The translations under genes and the position numbers were made by a program. From CAZGTQ01 sp964528575 (GTDB lineage: Bacteria; Planctomycetota; UBA1135; GCA-002686595): a DNA stretch of 15,743 nucleotides. The notes beneath the pieces are model-generated. The model did not search any database and was not told the origin of the DNA. It was given only the letters and a program-made list of their open reading frames with translations. The stretch lies in the NCBI GenBank assembly GCA_964528575.1, contig CAZGTQ010000278.1, positions 1 to 15,743 on the forward strand, in the 5' to 3' direction. Shown piece by piece: positions 14,406-15,743 of this stretch; position 1 is the stretch's first letter, and each line of letters starts with the position of its first letter.

Positions 14406-15740
14406 ATGAAGGCGACAACGCTCGTAGCCGTCCTCCTCTTCGCCGCGGCTCCGCTCGCCGCTCAGGTGGACGTGTACGTCGACGCGATCGGCGGCGACGA
14501 CGTCGCCGGGCTAGGGACCCTCGGCGCGCCGTACCGCACGATCACGCGCGGCGTGCAGCAGGCCGGCTCGATCGCGGGCCCGAACAACGTGCGCGTCGCG
14601 CCCGGGCGCTACGACGCGGCGCTGGGGGAGAGCTTCCCGATCCAACTCCCGCAGCAGACGAACGTGCTCGGCAGCGACGCACGCCAGACGATCGTCTCCG
14701 GGCCGGGGAGCGGCGTGCTCCTCGCGCTCGACGAGCGGACCCTCGTGTCCGATCTCACGGTGCGCGGCGGCGACGTGGGGATCGAGAGCGCGGGCGACTG
14801 CTTCGGGCTGGGCGGCACCGTGCGCTACGTGCGCCGCTGCATCGTCACCGACTGCGGCGTGGGCATCCACGCGTACGACTGCTTGCACTCCGACCACGGG
14901 CTCGCCGTCGTGAACAGCGTCGTCCACGCCAACGGGACCGGCATCGTCGGCGAGTCGGTCGACTCCGATTTCCAGAGCGTGTCCGTGCTCCTCTACGGCA
15001 CGACCGTGACGCTCAACGATTTTGGCCTGCGCGCGATCGGGAGCGGGTTCGAGCGCTACCTAGGCATGGCCGACTCGATCGTCCAGGGCAACGTCGACGA
15101 CACGATCAGCAACTGGTCGAGCTTCCTCTTCTTCTCGGGCAACGTCGTCGGCGACGCGGCGCTCGCCGGGAGCGACGGCAACGTGAGCGTCGATCCGATG
15201 TTCGTCGCCGCCGCGCTCGGCGACGTGCACCTGCGGCCGGCGATCTCGCCGGTCGTCGACTCGGTCGCGCCCGCGGCGCCCTGGCCGCCGGCCGCGCAGT
15301 GGATCGGCAGCAGCGGCTGGTCCTGGGACGTCGCGTTCGACGACGTGCGCGACCTGGACAGCAATCCGCGCCGCGTGGGGCCCCAGATCGATCCCGGCGC
15401 GGACGAAGTGCGGCTCCCGACGCTCTGGGCGCGCGGACCCGCGCAACTGGGGACGGCGTTCACCTTCGGCGTCCACGCGGGAGCGGGCGAGCCGGTGCTC
15501 GTCTTCGCTTCCCTCGGTTTGCTCGCCGCGCCGCAGTTCGGCTTCGTGTGGCTCCAAGCGCCGTGGACCCAGATCACGACGATCGTCGCGGGAGCGGACG
15601 GCGCCGGGACCGCCGCGCTGCCGCTCCCCGCGAATCCCGCCCAGGCCGGCGTCGACGTGTACGTGCAGGGGGTGCGGGTCGTCCTGCCCGCCTTCACGCT
15701 CGACGGCACGTCCCCGCTGCGGGTGCGCCTCTTGCCGTAG
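14406..15740 (+). CDS. Secreted beta-helix protein, DUF1565-like, with C-terminal module
   Basis: 444 residues. Signal peptide MKATTLVAVLLFAAAPLAAQ, then VDVYVDAIGGDDVAGLGTLG and PYRTITRGVQQA, the characteristic DUF1565 opening of exported right-handed beta-helix proteins. The helix runs to about 290 with irregular coils (GVGIHAYDC, NGTGIVGES, NDFGLRAIGSG), then D.DSNPRRVGPQIDPGADE (316-334). The last 110 residues form a beta-rich module ending VRLLP, of the same general type as the end of the protein at 11976. AGGA lies eight bases before the ATG at 14406; the frame is open further upstream without coding character. No catalytic motif recognised; probable surface or extracellular protein. 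Confidence 0.88.
   Translation: MKATTLVAVLLFAAAPLAAQVDVYVDAIGGDDVAGLGTLGAPYRTITRGVQQAGSIAGPNNVRVAPGRYDAALGESFPIQLPQQTNVLGSDARQTIVSGPGSGVLLALDERTLVSDLTVRGGDVGIESAGDCFGLGGTVRYVRRCIVTDCGVGIHAYDCLHSDHGLAVVNSVVHANGTGIVGESVDSDFQSVSVLLYGTTVTLNDFGLRAIGSGFERYLGMADSIVQGNVDDTISNWSSFLFFSGNVVGDAALAGSDGNVSVDPMFVAAALGDVHLRPAISPVVDSVAPAAPWPPAAQWIGSSGWSWDVAFDDVRDLDSNPRRVGPQIDPGADEVRLPTLWARGPAQLGTAFTFGVHAGAGEPVLVFASLGLLAAPQFGFVWLQAPWTQITTIVAGADGAGTAALPLPANPAQAGVDVYVQGVRVVLPAFTLDGTSPLRVRLLP
15729..15740 (+). repeat. Third copy of the 12-mer CTCTTGCCGTAG
   Basis: Identical to 13548-13559 and 13560-13571. Here it encodes the final LLP and stop of the second beta-helix protein, although the preceding codons of the two genes differ. 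Confidence 0.9.
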
Positions 15741-15743
15741 GCG

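Noticed and set aside
15690..15740. PEP-CTERM or LPXTG-like sorting signal at the end of the beta-helix proteins
   Set aside because: There is no C-terminal hydrophobic helix followed by basic residues; the ends are beta-rich and finish in LLP.
1..15743. tRNA, rRNA, CRISPR array, transposase or integrase genes
   Set aside because: None recognised on either strand by eye; the only repeats are those listed and they lack spacer structure or terminal inverted repeats.

Overview
This is a GC-rich window with dense coding on both strands. It most resembles a Planctomycetota chromosome. The clues are two secreted right-handed beta-helix proteins with DUF1565/'DMGAYE'-type ends and a shared C-terminal module, a membrane-anchored protein built of carboxypeptidase-regulatory-like modules, and a sigma-54 activator beside an RND efflux operon. 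The phylum is inferred from gene content only. No rRNA, tRNA, CRISPR array or transposase gene was seen.

Left block (1-7985, all minus strand): a tripartite RND efflux operon and its probable regulator. In transcription order these are an FhlA-like GAF/AAA+/Fis sigma-54 activator (7985-6426), a roughly 300-bp control region, a STAS-domain protein (6129-5818), a NodT/TolC-type outer-membrane factor lipoprotein (5821-4286), a periplasmic adaptor (4299-3013) and an RND permease (3016 to beyond the left edge). The last four genes overlap by 4, 14 and 4 bp, so they are one translationally coupled unit. The control region holds a good -24/-12 promoter match (6231-6246). About 105 bp upstream of it is an 8-bp-arm palindrome with two more copies of its half-site. 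The simplest reading is that the adjacent activator binds there and drives the pump.

Middle block (8051-11975): three minus-strand genes joined by two 4-bp stop/start overlaps. Two are tandem paralogues of an unrecognised small exported protein (11871-11347 and 11350-10790). The third is an 848-residue membrane-anchored multi-domain beta-sandwich protein (10793-8247). The block lies between two imperfect direct repeats of about 164 bp. The right repeat is the promoter, ribosome site and signal-peptide region of the beta-helix gene at 11976. The left repeat (8059-8222) is a decayed copy of the same region, with ATG changed to CTG and a 1-bp frameshift. It is therefore a gene-start fossil and evidence of rearrangement around the operon.

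Right block (11976-15743): a secreted beta-helix protein with five 25-26-residue internal repeats, a convergent small RraB-like gene, a 470-bp intergenic region with a 12-bp tandem repeat and a strong G-quadruplex motif, and a second secreted beta-helix (DUF1565-like) protein. Both beta-helix genes end with the same 12 bases, CTCTTGCCGTAG, and the first has a second copy directly after its stop.

The best candidates for something undescribed are the STAS-headed, sigma-54-controlled efflux operon and the repeat-flanked three-gene surface operon with duplicated small proteins.
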